DNA of 64,000 nt, from positions 3,100,001 through 3,164,000 of the forward strand of contig JAQQWL010000009.1 in assembly GCA_038363925.1 (NCBI GenBank), written 5' to 3'. Every line of letters begins with the position of its first letter. Within the stretch, counting starts at the first letter, position 1. Source of the stretch: Apiospora phragmitis (lineage: Eukaryota; Ascomycota; Sordariomycetes; Amphisphaeriales; Apiosporaceae). Positions 10,610 to 23,017 of the stretch are shown here, in pieces. Position numbers and translations under genes: made by a program. The notes beneath the pieces were generated by a model, which was not told the DNA's origin, did no database searches, and was given only the letters and a program-made list of their open reading frames with translations.

Positions 10610-13600
10610 CGTGGACTCGTACGCATCGAGCTCGTAATGCAGGAGGTGGGCCAGTGATGCGATCAAGTCATCGTCTGGACCCTACACATGTATACACAGA
10701 AGAGATGCCAGGAGAAGAAAGTTGGCCAGCCCTGCGAGGCAAATGAAGGTCGCGAAGCAAGTTTAAGTTCCGATCCGCACGGAATCCCGAGGATGGAAAA
10801 CGCGGCCGCACGGACGACGGAGCTGGGAGGAGCGGTGGTTAAAAGACGCTGTTCGGAATGGTATCGCTGGCTTGGTGATCGCGTCTCTTCGAAGCAGGCT
10901 GTCAAAAGGGGCGTTGATTTGAGCGAGGTGTGTGGGCGCGTCAGCGAGAGAGTGAAAGGATTAGGACAGGGCGAGTGCCGCGGACCAAAAGGAAGGACTA
11001 TCGAATCGACCGCAGCAGTTCTATGTACTCCGTCTTCGTTCGTCGGTCGGCGGTCGTGCGTGAGAAAAAAAAGGAAGATTCAATCTCTGGCTGGCCGTTG
11101 ATTGCTGGATCTGGGCGCTAGGAGATTATTTCTACACCTGAATTGTGAAATGATGGTTCCAAACCAATGGGTTGAGTGGTTGGCCGCTCTTCGTAGCTGG
11201 GCGGGTAGGGGAAGGCAGGCAACGAGTTTCAATGCGCCTGATCTGGTGAGAGAGACTTGAGAGGAGAGGGACCCGGTCAGGCCAGAGCAGCTTTGGATGG
11301 TCTGGTGCGTGTCGGGTCGCCTTTGCAAGCCTGGGATGGAACACTACTCGGTGATAGCTGGGCACTTGGCAGAGGGAGGGGGGCATAGGACAGGGGCCCG
11401 TATTTTCCCTTGTCAACTTGTCTGGATGGGTTCAACTGCAGCGCTGAGAGAATTGGAGCGACAGCAGTGGCAGCAGAGGATGACCCGAGCGAACGGATCC
11501 TGGGTTGGCTGTCGTTATTTTTATCTTTGTTTATGGCGAGATTGATCCTTCCTTCCTTCGTTTTACCATTCTGTTGGCAATCGTCGTTGTTTTGCCATGG
11601 CCGTGTTGTTGTTGTTATCATCCTCCTGGGACGTCCTACTATTTCCGCAGCTAGAGAGCATCATCCATAAAATTTGGGTTTCTCTCTGCGCTTGCAGCAT
11701 GCGAATACCCTCTTTCCCTTCCCGGGGTCCCCCCTTTTTTTTTTCTCTTCCCTCGCAGCGATCCAGCAAGTATCTTGGTATTTCTTGTGTTTCTTCTTCT
11801 TTTCTTTCGCGCAGAGCTTATGTACGGTACCATATTACCCGCATGGGTTTTGGGGCCCGCGTACGGGGTTTTGCGTGCCTCTCTTGCCTTATTGGTGTAT
11901 TCCTTTACGTATTGTGCGCCGAGCCCGAGGCTTACTTGCCTGTTATTAAATGAAGACGTCTGTATTCGTCACCTAGTTTCTGCCGGTGCTTCCTCGTTGG
12001 TGCGAGCTATGGATTGATGGGCAGAGATCCTCGCCAAATCCGTCGTGCAGCGCGACGGTTTGGGCACTTGAGGATACATGTACTTACCTAACCTAAACCT
12101 GGGGGTTGGCAGCTGTGCTTTGCTGACAAGCGTGAGTTTGGATCAAGCATTGGTTTGAGCAGAGAAAATAACGACCCTTGATCCGTGTCTTCGCGTAACA
12201 TGCACCAGCTACTATCGATTCCTATCCGCCGCCGATCCGAAATCTAAGCAGCTAACGTGGTTTTACCATTGAATCGTTCTACAGAATGACCGAAGTTGCT
12301 CTGATTAAGTGATACACCAATGCTGCACACGAGTCCCTCAAGTAACACACGTACCCAGCCCGGCCTATACCTACATGTACCTAATTGGAAGGAGGTATGA
12401 TGTACGGAGTATGTACCTACCATGTTAGATGCCGGGGTCCCACGTTCCTGCGAGCTTTTACCGCTGCATTACCCAACCCTCCCACTTCCGTGTACACACC
12501 TGAGGTTGGATGCTGAGACGGATTTGCGCAATTTGGCCCTTCACACACGCCTTCCTGCCTCTGCAGCTACGCAGCTATGGATCTCTCTTTGCATGCATAC
12601 ATACACGCATGTAAGAGAGTATACTCCAAGGTGCGCCGTCTGGCTCGTGCAGCTTTATGTTGGATTCGTTATTGTGACTACTACATCCACTACCTTCCGC
12701 GAGGGAGTACCGTGGGGAACAACGCAGAGAGAGCAACAGCGCAAGTACTACATATGCATATAAACAATCTTTCCTGTGCCAGAGTAGACCTTACCTATTG
12801 TACTTACATAGGAGGACTTGATGGATCCATAATAGAGGGGAGTTAGTCAGCTATGCCTATCAATTGATGTCAGTTAGGTATAGGTGGGTATGCACCAAAG
12901 CGGGGATCAATTGAGGTTATTCCAAGGGATGACAGCGCTGATTTTAATCTTTTTCAACCGTTTGTCACCACCGCAGGTATGAAGAGAGGGGCAGCGAGCA
13001 CAATCCCATTGAACTGAAACCGGCACGACGACGATAGTTCGTTCAGGGTGTTTATTAATGTTCTCCACTAACTGCTTTCTCCACAAGGCCCATGTTTGTT
13101 CGTTCGCTTCCTACCTTGGACTATCTTACATTGTACTTACATATGTGGCCATCGCGTATGCACGCATGCACGTCTCGTTACTACTCGCTTCTATGCATGC
13201 ATATGCATCGTGTGGTAACAATGTCTGAGATCAGTTCCTCCGTGTCAAGACGAGGATGTAACACTCCCTGTGGAGTGGTCTGCCGGGCTGGACAGCGGTG
13301 AGTCAACATTTGTCCTCACTCAATGGAGTGCGGCAGTTGCTTAGTCCGTCTTGTCTTATCTTGACTTGTCAGGCCAAGGGAGGTTGGGTGAGGCAACGCT
13401 AGGTAGATAAGGTAGAGCTCGTTGAAGATACCGGAGCATCTTCCAATCTACGATAGAACATCGTCAATCTTGTTGTCTCGCGGGTGTTAAAATTGCCTTA
13501 GCAGGTTTATTTGCATATGAGTCCGCATGTATGCACCGCCTACTATTCTAAGAGGCTTGCTTGTTACCATACACCAGTATCGTAAGATGGTGCCATTCCC

Positions 13601-15360
13601 GTCAGCCAAGCGCACAATCATAGGCGTTCTGAAACAACATGGAAGACGGACTCTGCAATGGAACGATGTAAGGATTGTCTCAGCGATGCAAGTGTGGTGG
13701 CTAAGGTTGCTCAAGACGCAGCCGCCGTGGGGAATGTGACGTGATAGGACGAACTGCTCATCTACATAGAACAACAGTGTAGAAACTGCATAGGTCGTCA
13801 GATTTTGTCAGGTTGCACAATCGATATATCTGCGTCTCTGACCTGTGCTTCCGCGCCGGCGCGTGCTAAATGCACCACTTAGACCATCTGTTACCACGCC
13901 GGCAAGACCCTTCCGATCTTAGAGATGGATACGTAGCTGGGAATAGGGCCGCCGAGGATAGATGGAGTAGGTGCGCAAAGGGCTCCCGGCGCGGTACCTT
14001 TTGGAACCCGGGGAAAATTATCTCGTGGGAAGTAGGTAGTCTGGCCCCGAAAACCACGACCCCTCCGTCCATCAGGATCCCGAGAGCCAAGCTGTATCGA
14101 GAAGGCTTCCAGAGTCTGATCAGCAAGGGACAGCGAGAAGACAATGCCGGACTTGGAACAACAAACGATCAAGCAACAGAAGGTCTCATTTCCGACTCCC
14201 CTGTCAAGTACAACTTTCGATTGGCACCCCCGACTTTGGAGTCTGACATGTCACCAACCAGCCAGATGACAAGTTCCGTGTTTCGTTGTTCAGGTCATGC
14301 CACTGCTCGGAACTTGGCTGCATAGATCCGGATGCACGCCCGCTAGATCTCGTTGTTCCAGGGGTTGATGCGTTTGCTTTTCCTCGTGGTCTTTCGGAAT
14401 CGAGCCCTGGGGTAACCCCCACGCCCACGAGGGGTAGGTTCTTTGGTTGCTGGATGGCAAGCATATTCTCGGGAAAGAATTCTCCTCCTTCCAAGGGCGC
14501 CCAGGAGCCTCTTTTTAGGCGTCCAATCACTGGTATTGGACGCCTTGCCACGGCGACGCGAGGTTTGCTGCTGGACTGCCTACGGCTCTCTGGTAGCACC
14601 AGGTTTTGCAAATTGCAATTGAAGGGAGAGGGGCGATAGGAGAGATTGGCCGTGTCTTACTACAGCGTCAAATAGTCTTCCTACCAGCGAAGCAGCCGGT
14701 GGTGATTTGTTTCTGGCACATTTGGTTCGTGAAACGGGGAGAGCCAACCGGTGCCTTAGAACACTTCCAGATGGTGAGCCTGGACTGGATATATTGCTTC
14801 TCTGGACGCTACGTCGACGGGCATTTCCGGGAGGCCGCATACCAAGAAGCAATCTGGAACACACAGAACACACACTCAACTGGAATGCCATGTGGCGACT
14901 CGTATACGTCTATATACTTGTGTGTCAATTGGTGCAAGGCTTGGTCAACCTGGAATGCCTCCGCCTGCCAAAAACCAGCTTGCCACCTGGCGGACAACAC
15001 AATAACAAAGAGACCATACAGGTATATCTATGTGTATGTGGCCTACAATCTCTTTCAAGAAGAGGCAGCAACAGCAGAGTTGGTTGTTCATGAAACAAGA
15101 AGAAACCACGACTTCTGATTATGACCAAACATAATGATCTATCTAATTGTCGCAGGCCGCGACGTACATACCGAAATAGCTACACGTCCCTTGCAGCTTG
15201 GCTGCTTGCTTTGCTCAATGGCGCTAAACTAGTTGCCATACAGTCTGATATCGTATGGAGTACTGCGTTATAATTTGTAATGCACCCTATACTTCACAAA
15301 CAACTCCAGAAGAAAAACAGCACGCAGTCGTATCTTTCGCACCCTTGAGTGGTGATCGTC
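10610..15360. other. Gene-poor region upstream of the RasGEF gene
   Basis: About the first 600-1000 bases should be the long leader and promoter of the minus-strand RasGEF gene, with several pyrimidine-rich stretches on that strand. The rest has only short frames on both strands, without conserved motifs or splice support. An 11-bp hairpin is listed separately. No RNA gene was recognised. Confidence 0.5.
14517..14545. repeat. Perfect 11-bp inverted repeat with 7-nt loop
   Basis: AGGCGTCCAAT (14517-14527) and ATTGGACGCCT (14535-14545) are exact reverse complements around the loop CACTGGT. It lies in non-coding sequence. No T-run follows and no gene ends here, so its role is unknown. Confidence 0.7.
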
Positions 15361-15379
15361 GGGGGGGGGGGGGGGGGGG
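15361..15379 (+). repeat. Homopolymer of 19 G
   Basis: An uninterrupted G tract lies about 117 bases left of the transposon terminal repeat. Its true length is uncertain given the other G/C-run length problems in this window. Confidence 0.85.
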
Positions 15380-15495
15380 CACAGCGAGACTAGAGTGACA
15401 ACCTAATAAAATGCCAAGCCCGCCCATTATATTATCTAGTTCCCTGATTAGCTAGCATTCTTCTATTGATATAGTGCAGCTGTGTGTTTATATAA

Positions 15496-15550
15496 GAGCA
15501 AAGGATTTAAATACCTTGCACCACCCCTGTAAAGATTTATTTACCCTGTC
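15496..15550 (+). repeat. Left terminal inverted repeat
   Basis: Begins GAGCAAAGGATTTAAATACC and ends CCCTGTC. It differs from the reverse complement of the right copy at only two positions (T/C and T/G). Confidence 0.95.
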
Positions 15551-17178
15551 GTTTTTTCTGCCGGATTTTAACGCCTTAGCCACTACCCTTCTCGTTAAAA
15601 AAGTAAGTAACTTATTTAAAAGTAGTTTAGTTTAAGAGATTAGTAATATTTATTAATTATAATAACTTTATTATCGTTATTTTAAGTTTTAATTAATAGC
15701 TTTAAGTTTTTTAACTTTAATATTATAACTTTTACTTTTAATAATAAAATTAATAAAAAAGTGTAATTATAAATTTAATTATTAAAATATAATATATATA
15801 ATATAAACTTATTTTTTTTATTAAAAAAGAATATTTATAACGTTATAAAGTGTTTTATAACGCTAAGGAAAATCTTTAAAGCTTAAGTATTAATAAAGTT
15901 AATTATAATTATTTTTATAACTTTTAATAAAAGTATTTAATTACTTTTTTAAAAAAAAAATTAATTAAACTATACTTATTTATTTTATTATTACTTAATA
16001 TACTATATTATAATAAATCTTTAATTTTTTTTATATTTAGTTTATTAAAAACATCGCTTTTATTTCTTTAATAAAAAATATTAATAAATATCGCTTTAAT
16101 TTTTTTAATATTTAAAGTAAGTTACTTTAAAGTTTATAAAGCTAGTTATATTATTTTTAAATTAAAATAAAAGCTTTTAAAGTAATTAAAGAGTTTTAAA
16201 ACTAATTATTCGTATAATTTAATATTATTATTATACTAAAAAGAATTTTACGGCTAAGTTTAAAGAAAGCTTTATTACGTTTTTTATAATAACCTACGTA
16301 GTTATATTAAACTAATACGAAATAACTTTAAAGAAGATTTAATAATAAAAATATAAAGCTATTACTTATTTTTATATAATTAAGCTAGCTTTTTAAGTCG
16401 AAGCCTTTTATTATATAAAACGTTATAAATATAATATTAATACTTTAATTAAGTTTTAAAATAATGTTTTTAAAATAAATTAAAAGTTTTTAATTTTTAA
16501 GCTTTTAAACTCGCTTTAATATAAAGTTATAAAAAAGAGAGCTTTATAAAAATAAGTAGCTTTTTTAATAATAAATATTAATAAAATAATTATATTTTTT
16601 ATTAAAAAAGCTTTTTAAAAAGTTAAATAATTAATTTTAAGTAATAAAGTATAACTCTTTTTATTAATAAAAGTTAAATTAATTTAAATTAATTAAAACG
16701 TTTTTATTATAAACTTTTTTATAAAAAAGTATTTATATTAATACTTTTAATAAAATAAAATCTTTTATAATTATATTATTATAATTATATTATTATAATT
16801 ATTTAAATAATTAAAGGCTTTTTAATATTATATATCTCGTTATATTTTTCTTTAATAATATAAATTATTAAATATAATAATTTAATACTATTAATTAATA
16901 TTAACGAGTTAAAACCTTTATTAAATACTCCCTGCTTTTTATTAATTACGAGGGCCCCACGCGAGAGGCTTTTAAAAGAGAGACTTTAAAAAGGGTAACG
17001 TCGTTTTAAAGGAGGAGCTTTAATAGGCCGCTATTCGACCTATAAAGAGAATAGCCATAATAAGCGGAAGTGCAGGAGATTACACGAGTAGTTTTAAAGC
17101 TAAGGCTTGTCGGACTTCAGGGCGTGCTTTAATAGGCGGTGTCGGCAAAAAGGGAAGGCGGTATGGTTATTAGGAATT

Positions 17179-17233
17179 GACAGGGTAAATACATCTTTAC
17201 AGGGGTGGTGCAGGGTATTTAAATCCTTTGCTC
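17179..17233 (-). repeat. Right terminal inverted repeat
   Basis: Read on the minus strand it begins GAGCAAAGGATTTAAATACC and ends CCCTGTC. Unlike the interior it is hardly mutated and keeps CpA sites. Confidence 0.95.
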
Positions 17234-20200
17234 GTTTGCATAATAGTCTCCGGCATAGTCTCCGGGAATGACGGTCTGGTTTCAAGCGATAATGGCAGCC
17301 GACAAGGTTCCCGAGCATGGGCTGATTAACAGGCGACGACTAGCATGGAGTGCGGTATCCCCCAGCTGGTCAATTAAACCCGGATCGGCAAGACGCGTGC
17401 TAGTTACTGCAAGAGGAGCTGGACGCGCACGTGGGCCCGGATCGATCCCGCGAGCCCCAGGTCCTCGTTTTCTGGGATTACCTCAGTACTTTGTAAAACC
17501 TTGCCCACTTTCCCTCTCCCCTGGTTAGCTTTTGTCACGCCAGATTCGCACCGTGCTGGCATATGCACAACGCAGGCAAGGCACTGCACGAAAGCGGGCA
17601 GACAGGCTGAATAACCCACTATGGCACACCGACAATCATTATTTGTATACTGGCTTCTCACCTCACCGCCAAAGACTATCGGGAAGTTGAAGGACGGTGA
17701 GTATCGTCGGGCCTCGTCCACGTCAGAAATCGGCGAGGACACCGAGAAGCCCAAGGGAGAGGAACCGCGATTTCTCGGCGGGGCTCGCAAACTATCCGAA
17801 ATGGGGCCTGATGGAGCCGACGAGGCCTTACCACTTTGTTCCACGAAACCGGTGGTTACCGACAAGAACCCGCGAAACGGCTAGGATGACTAGAGCCAGC
17901 GTAGGAGACAGGATGCAGGCGACTGGTGCTGAAGCTGGGCGGTGTCTGTCTTGGTTGCGAAAGCAGAAGCGCCTTAGGCTTCATCCCTTGAACGCGACGT
18001 GACCCAGCAAGGTCTCCGTACTGACTTCAATCCTCCACCTACCTCATGAACCGCTGATGTCGGGTGGTGTGGATTTGCTGCTTTTAATACATGCAGTTCG
18101 CATCATCATTGCCGTCGGTAACTGATGCGCCTGAGGCCCTGCGCAGGCAAGGGCCGGAGAAATCGAATTGTTCTCGAATGAAAGCCTACCCCTTGAATGT
18201 GGGCACTCAGCACTGAATGTTTGAAGGTCTCGAGAAACGTCAAGGCGTCGTCTGAGCTTCAGGTCGCGATATTACTTCATGTGGGACAATTGTCATGGAA
18301 CAGGCACCCACCTGAAGTTGGTCTAGGAAGGCGGAATGCGGGAGGCACAATCCGACTGGACCGTCGTGTCAGCAACGGGGCAGTTATTTCCAGGCAGTAG
18401 TCGGCGTGGAGGGTGCAGTATGTGGCTTTACACAGTAATTTACCAACCCCGAGGTTAACTGCAAATCCCATGTCTGTTCGTCGCCAATCCAACAGCACAA
18501 AATTTGATTCTTTTAATTATGGAATGAAAAAGTTTTCTCAATTATTGACAGGCTGTGCTGTATTAATATCGATGGTGATGCCGCCGGGCCGGGAGGGGTT
18601 TGTTGGTGGATAGATGCCGAGCCGGAAGAAGCTTCAACGACACTGGTGAGTTGTGCCTCGACTGACGAAGCTGGGTGTACATGTAAGGATCAGCACGGAT
18701 AGAATAAGAATGAGAATGAACCAGACCGGACTTTTCGATGCCGTTGTAACCATAATCGTAAAGCGCCGGAAGGGCTTGTAACTCTACGCATTGCAAGAAA
18801 ATGGTGAGGAATCATGTATGTTTCCTTTGCTTCGACGGCTGATGTTCATGTCAATTGTAATTAATTAATGGCAAGGACAACATTGAACTGATGAAGTCAA
18901 CGGGATCCAACAAATTAGGTCGGCACCTTTTTAGTAGGTACATGTAGCTATGCAAGTTGCCATCATTGGATTTCAAGGATGGAGCTTGGTGGACGAGCTC
19001 CCCTCCCCACGCACCGCATTTTGAATGCCGACGATATGTCGAGATATAGTCCCCAGGGCCTCCCCAGGGCTGATTGTCGCAATGGCATGCAGCTCACTCA
19101 GAAGTCATCATTGTGCAGAAAACAGCTACCAGCCACACCTCGACAATGTTCCATCCAGGTTGGGTCTCCATACCACCATTGCCAAAGGCAGAGTCGTGTC
19201 TTTGGCCAGTCAATGTCTTGTGTTATTGATGGGTATCAGACTATGTGGTGTCTTACCTCATGCATGACTATTAGATAGATGACTTTGGTTTTTCCAGAAC
19301 AGAGTTTACTGCCAAAAGTCAAACGGTTATTGCAGCGCGATAGCCATCTCAATTTTACATGCAGGTTTAGCATTATCTCAAATTGCCGATAATCATGCCA
19401 GCATGCTTCTCTTCCCAACTATTGATTCGAGTCTCGCGACAAGTGAGCGCGGCACGAGTAGCACGCTGGGATGTTGTTGATGTGGGGGTCCTGATGTTGC
19501 GGTCTGGCAACATTCAGTAGACGATATCTGAAAGCTAACCTATATCGATGCGGCGTATTGATATGTTATCTAGGTCTGCCAAAGCGGTGTTGAAGGACGC
19601 ACGACTGTTGTGGATGATTAAGTGAGCTGGCAGCACCAGCCTCGCTCCCGGAATGCAGAGAGGATCCATTTTACGGCATGGGTCTTCAATGTTGTATGTA
19701 TAAGGCAAATCACCTAGGGATTCGGTTATGCAGGTGAGTAGTTTGTCGATTAATGTCCAATGACTTGGTGTCGCCTGACGCTATTTGGGGGGATTGGTAG
19801 GCAGCTCTGCAGGTGGCAGGTAGGCTTGCTTGTCTTGAGCTGCCAGTGAGGGACAGTGGATTCCAAGGCCTAGTTGCATATTGGACTCCTCATGCGAGGC
19901 TGCTTCATGGTCCACCAAGGCCTGTCCGCTCAATTGAGAGCATTAAATGTACGGAGCTCAGGGTGCATTGTAAAGCACAGTAGGCTTGCATAAGTTCCCA
20001 GCCGCCCCCTATACTGAGGCGAGGGGCTCATCACTGCATCCTGAGAAAAACTCTTTGTCTTGCAGCAAGGAGATTCTAGAGAAGATGAGGGGCCAAGAAT
20101 GGTGATACGCGTTTATCTCGATTGGAGTTCGACATTTACCAGAATAGCAATCAAAACGGGGCCAGGAACAGGAAACGAGGGGCAGATAGATGACACTCGC

Positions 20201-23017
20201 TGGCGTTGGCCCGGAGGGTACGTACACGTACTACAATAAGCAGTACCCTTGGCATGCCCTGTCCTCTTCTCTGGGAATAGCGAAAGTAATAATGACCCAC
20301 GCTTATGGAAGCATCTCAATGGAATAAGACTGACTTCTGTGTTTGGAGGGAAGGGGAGACGGAGAGCCACTCGTGGCTTAACTGGGCCTATAATGTACGG
20401 TATGCAAGCGGGGGCAGGTCTGTTGACCATGTGTGCGTGACGCTTTGGACGAGCGCTGGCGATACTTGAGAGGTTGGGCTGTCACTTTCATCATCCATGG
20501 CCACAGCCCACAACGGCACGGAAGGAGGGCCATGCCGGTTTAATCAATGGTGACGGGATGGATGGATGGACGATGATGCGTCTCGAAAGCAGAGACGAAG
20601 TGGTGTGCGAGTGGGTGAGGAAGGCGTGTGACGCCAGCCCAATTTCTCGTGTCAGTTCGGCTAAGCCTATCTGGGCTTGTCGCTGCTTTTGGCACGATAA
20701 TGAGAAGGATCGAATGGAAGCTCGGTATTCTCTTCAATTTGTCTTCTGGAAGACCGGGTTGCGTGGGCGGACATCAGCGACAGGAAAGTGGATGAAATAA
20801 CCTAAGTGGATGCCGTAGACTTTGGACGTGTTCCCGGTGAACTAATGTGCCCCAGCTTATGGGAAGTGGAAAAGCTGCCCCCCCATCTGGTGCGTTACTT
20901 GGTTGCGTGACTGGTTTGACTAGAGTCCTTTTTAGTAGAGCAAGCTCTCGAATCCAAGTGGCACTGTAGGTGTTACTAACTGGATGTGAGGCATGTTCTT
21001 CCTACGAATCTCAAGGTTTGGGACGTCGTCTATCCAGGATCGATTGATTGACTCGGTAAGTGCTCAGTTTGGGATCCCGAACAAGATTCTATCGGTATTG
21101 GATTGGACAGAGTGGCTTCCCAGCAACGTAGAGGAAACAGTGCTGCGTAGGAGGGAGACATGTATGTACAAGTATGGCGTGCACCTTACCCCACCTTCCG
21201 TCTTCTCTGCGCTGTGTTATGCTGGGTAAACATTCTTGGGTTCATGGATCATGGTGTTCGTTCAGAGATCACCTGCAAGATAAACTGTCACATAATGGCC
21301 ATGAATCCTGCCATGTCAGTGAATTGCTTTTTGCAAGTGGGAGGTACCGACCAGGAACACATTGATCGAGGTAGGGACTGGTCTGGTCGGTCTGTCGAAA
21401 GGCCCCAAGAAGCACGAATTCCACTAAAATCGTACAAGTAGGTTCGCTGTCCAGGGGGGTCGTTGGTGCGCTAAACCACATGCACGCACAGCTCCCTCCA
21501 AGACCAGACCGTATTGAATGCCCCTCGTAGCATTCGCACATTCTCTTCGGCCGGCCCAAATCTTACTGTGCACACTGTACGAGTAACTCGAGGGGGGCTG
21601 CTTGTCCACCTTCCACAGTTATCGTTTTCTTCGCCCATCGTATCGACCAGGCCAACGCCACCCCCCCCTCCCTCTGCTCTCTGCCCCTCCAGAAAGATTT
21701 CCCCTCCCTCCGTCCAACTTACTGCGCCCGCGCAGCTCGGTGGACTAGCTACACTCTGCTACGGGAAAAACACAGTGCTTTGGGGCACATTCCTCCTGTG
21801 TCCGCTGCGGTACTGGGAGTGCTAATTTGCATTGCGGCCTGGCGTCGCACTCGTTTGTAGGGGCTGAGGAGCATTGGTTAGTTGTTGGCATAGCTTACAC
21901 TGGCAAGTACATGGGATGCAGGTGCACGTAGTAAAAGTACAACCGCAGCACCCAAGGCAGCCCCAAAAAGCATTCAATGCCATCCATCCAACCCACAGTA
22001 CGAATTGCATTAGAACCCGACACCCTCGAGAGACAACACATACGGCACACCCGCAATCCTAGTAGATTTGGGGGGTCCAGAGCCTGCGCAACAGCCAGCA
22101 ACAGCAGCGTGCGGGAGGGGAGAGACCCATTCAGTACAGTACTGTAGGTGAGTACATTCTTTCGCTTCCCTGTTTCTTCACTGCATTGTCCGTCCGTCGC
22201 TGCAATGTCCTGCTCTGCTATACAGTAAGGCACGATACTGTGTGTTCCTCCCCGTCTGTCCCTCTTCACACTTTCCAACCTACTCCCCTCCTTCGCGCTC
22301 TACCAGCCCAGACTCTCTCCAGCAGGCCCAGCCCGAGCTTTTGACCTCGCCCTCCCCCTCCTTTTTTTTCCCAGATTTCTTGTTCCATCATTTCCATCAA
22401 CCCCTCGCTTGCTCAAGCTTCTCAACAATCGCCAATCTTCAACCCATCCCCCCCCCCCGCCCAAAGTCGCGTCGCCTATTCTACAGGACGAGCGCATCAC
22501 CCATCTCTGGTACTTTTGTGTATCCAGACTAATTTAATAGGCCCTGGCCGCACTCTTTCACCACATCTCATTCCATGACCCGCATAGCGATACAAATGAC
22601 CAACTACGTCCAGTCGAGTCAAGAAGACACACTTTAAACCCCACGGGAGCGCGCGTGCGAGCGAGGAAAAGAAGAGCAGTTTCCGCAGAGATAGACGATA
22701 CTCAACTATCGGTCTGTAAAGGCTCTTCAGTCAATCACAACCTTTCGGGAGAATCAGCCATAGCCAGTTTTCCACATTTGCCGTCGTCGTAAACGTTGAG
22801 CCGTTCGATTCGATTGCACACGTAGAGAAGAAGCGAAGAGAAGAGAGAAGCGAGACGCGCCACATCTTGAACCCAGCGACACATTCGCCGATTTCTTGAC
22901 CAATCTTTCGTCGACCTTGTCCACCTTTCTCTGCACCGTCATCCATTCTACGTCGCCGCCGTCGACCTTCGATTGTCATCTCAATCACCCCCCAGACCTC
23001 GCCGGACTTTTGTCAAG
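17234..23017. other. Gene-poor region between the transposon and the C2H2 regulator
   Basis: No supported gene is seen. An 87-codon frame at 17621-17884 has no recognisable family. The last part (about 22240-23017) is CT-rich on the plus strand, with long pyrimidine tracts such as CTCCCCCTCC plus a T8 run near 22360, as is common in long fungal promoters and leaders. It probably belongs to the downstream transcription factor. Confidence 0.5.

Larger units (their letters stand above)
15496..17233. mobile_element. RIP-mutated DNA transposon relic with 55-bp terminal inverted repeats
   Basis: The ends are inverted copies of one 55-bp sequence matching at 53 of 55 positions (15496-15550 and 17179-17233). 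The interior from about 15600 to 16930 is extremely AT-rich. It is full of TpA and nearly free of CpA and TpG: I find about three in the first 900 bases, while CpG is still present. That is the signature of repeat-induced point mutation. No open frame survives. A length of 1738 bp with terminal inverted repeats would fit a Tc1/mariner or Fot1/pogo-class element with a transposase of about 500 residues, but no transposase motif can be read, so the family is inference. A TA lies just outside both ends (about 15489-15490 and 17240-17241), which could be a TA target duplication if the true ends lie a few bases further out; this is uncertain. Confidence 0.9.

Noticed and set aside
13855..13910. tRNA-like stretch on the minus strand (GCCGGCG ... 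CGCCGGC with TGGTCTAAG)
   Set aside because: The end stems pair, but only about 50 bases lie between them and no T-arm or anticodon arm can be folded.
13866..14639. Several overlapping frames of 90-150 codons on both strands
   Set aside because: Neither strand gives recognisable domains, splice-site support or a consistent codon pattern, so they are probably chance frames.
15600..16930. AT-rich block considered as a centromere fragment, mitochondrial insertion or replication origin
   Set aside because: It sits exactly between two inverted repeats and has the CpA/TpG depletion of RIP, which explains it better.
17621..17884. 87-codon frame right of the transposon
   Set aside because: No motif, signal peptide or splice support; its composition resembles non-coding neighbours.
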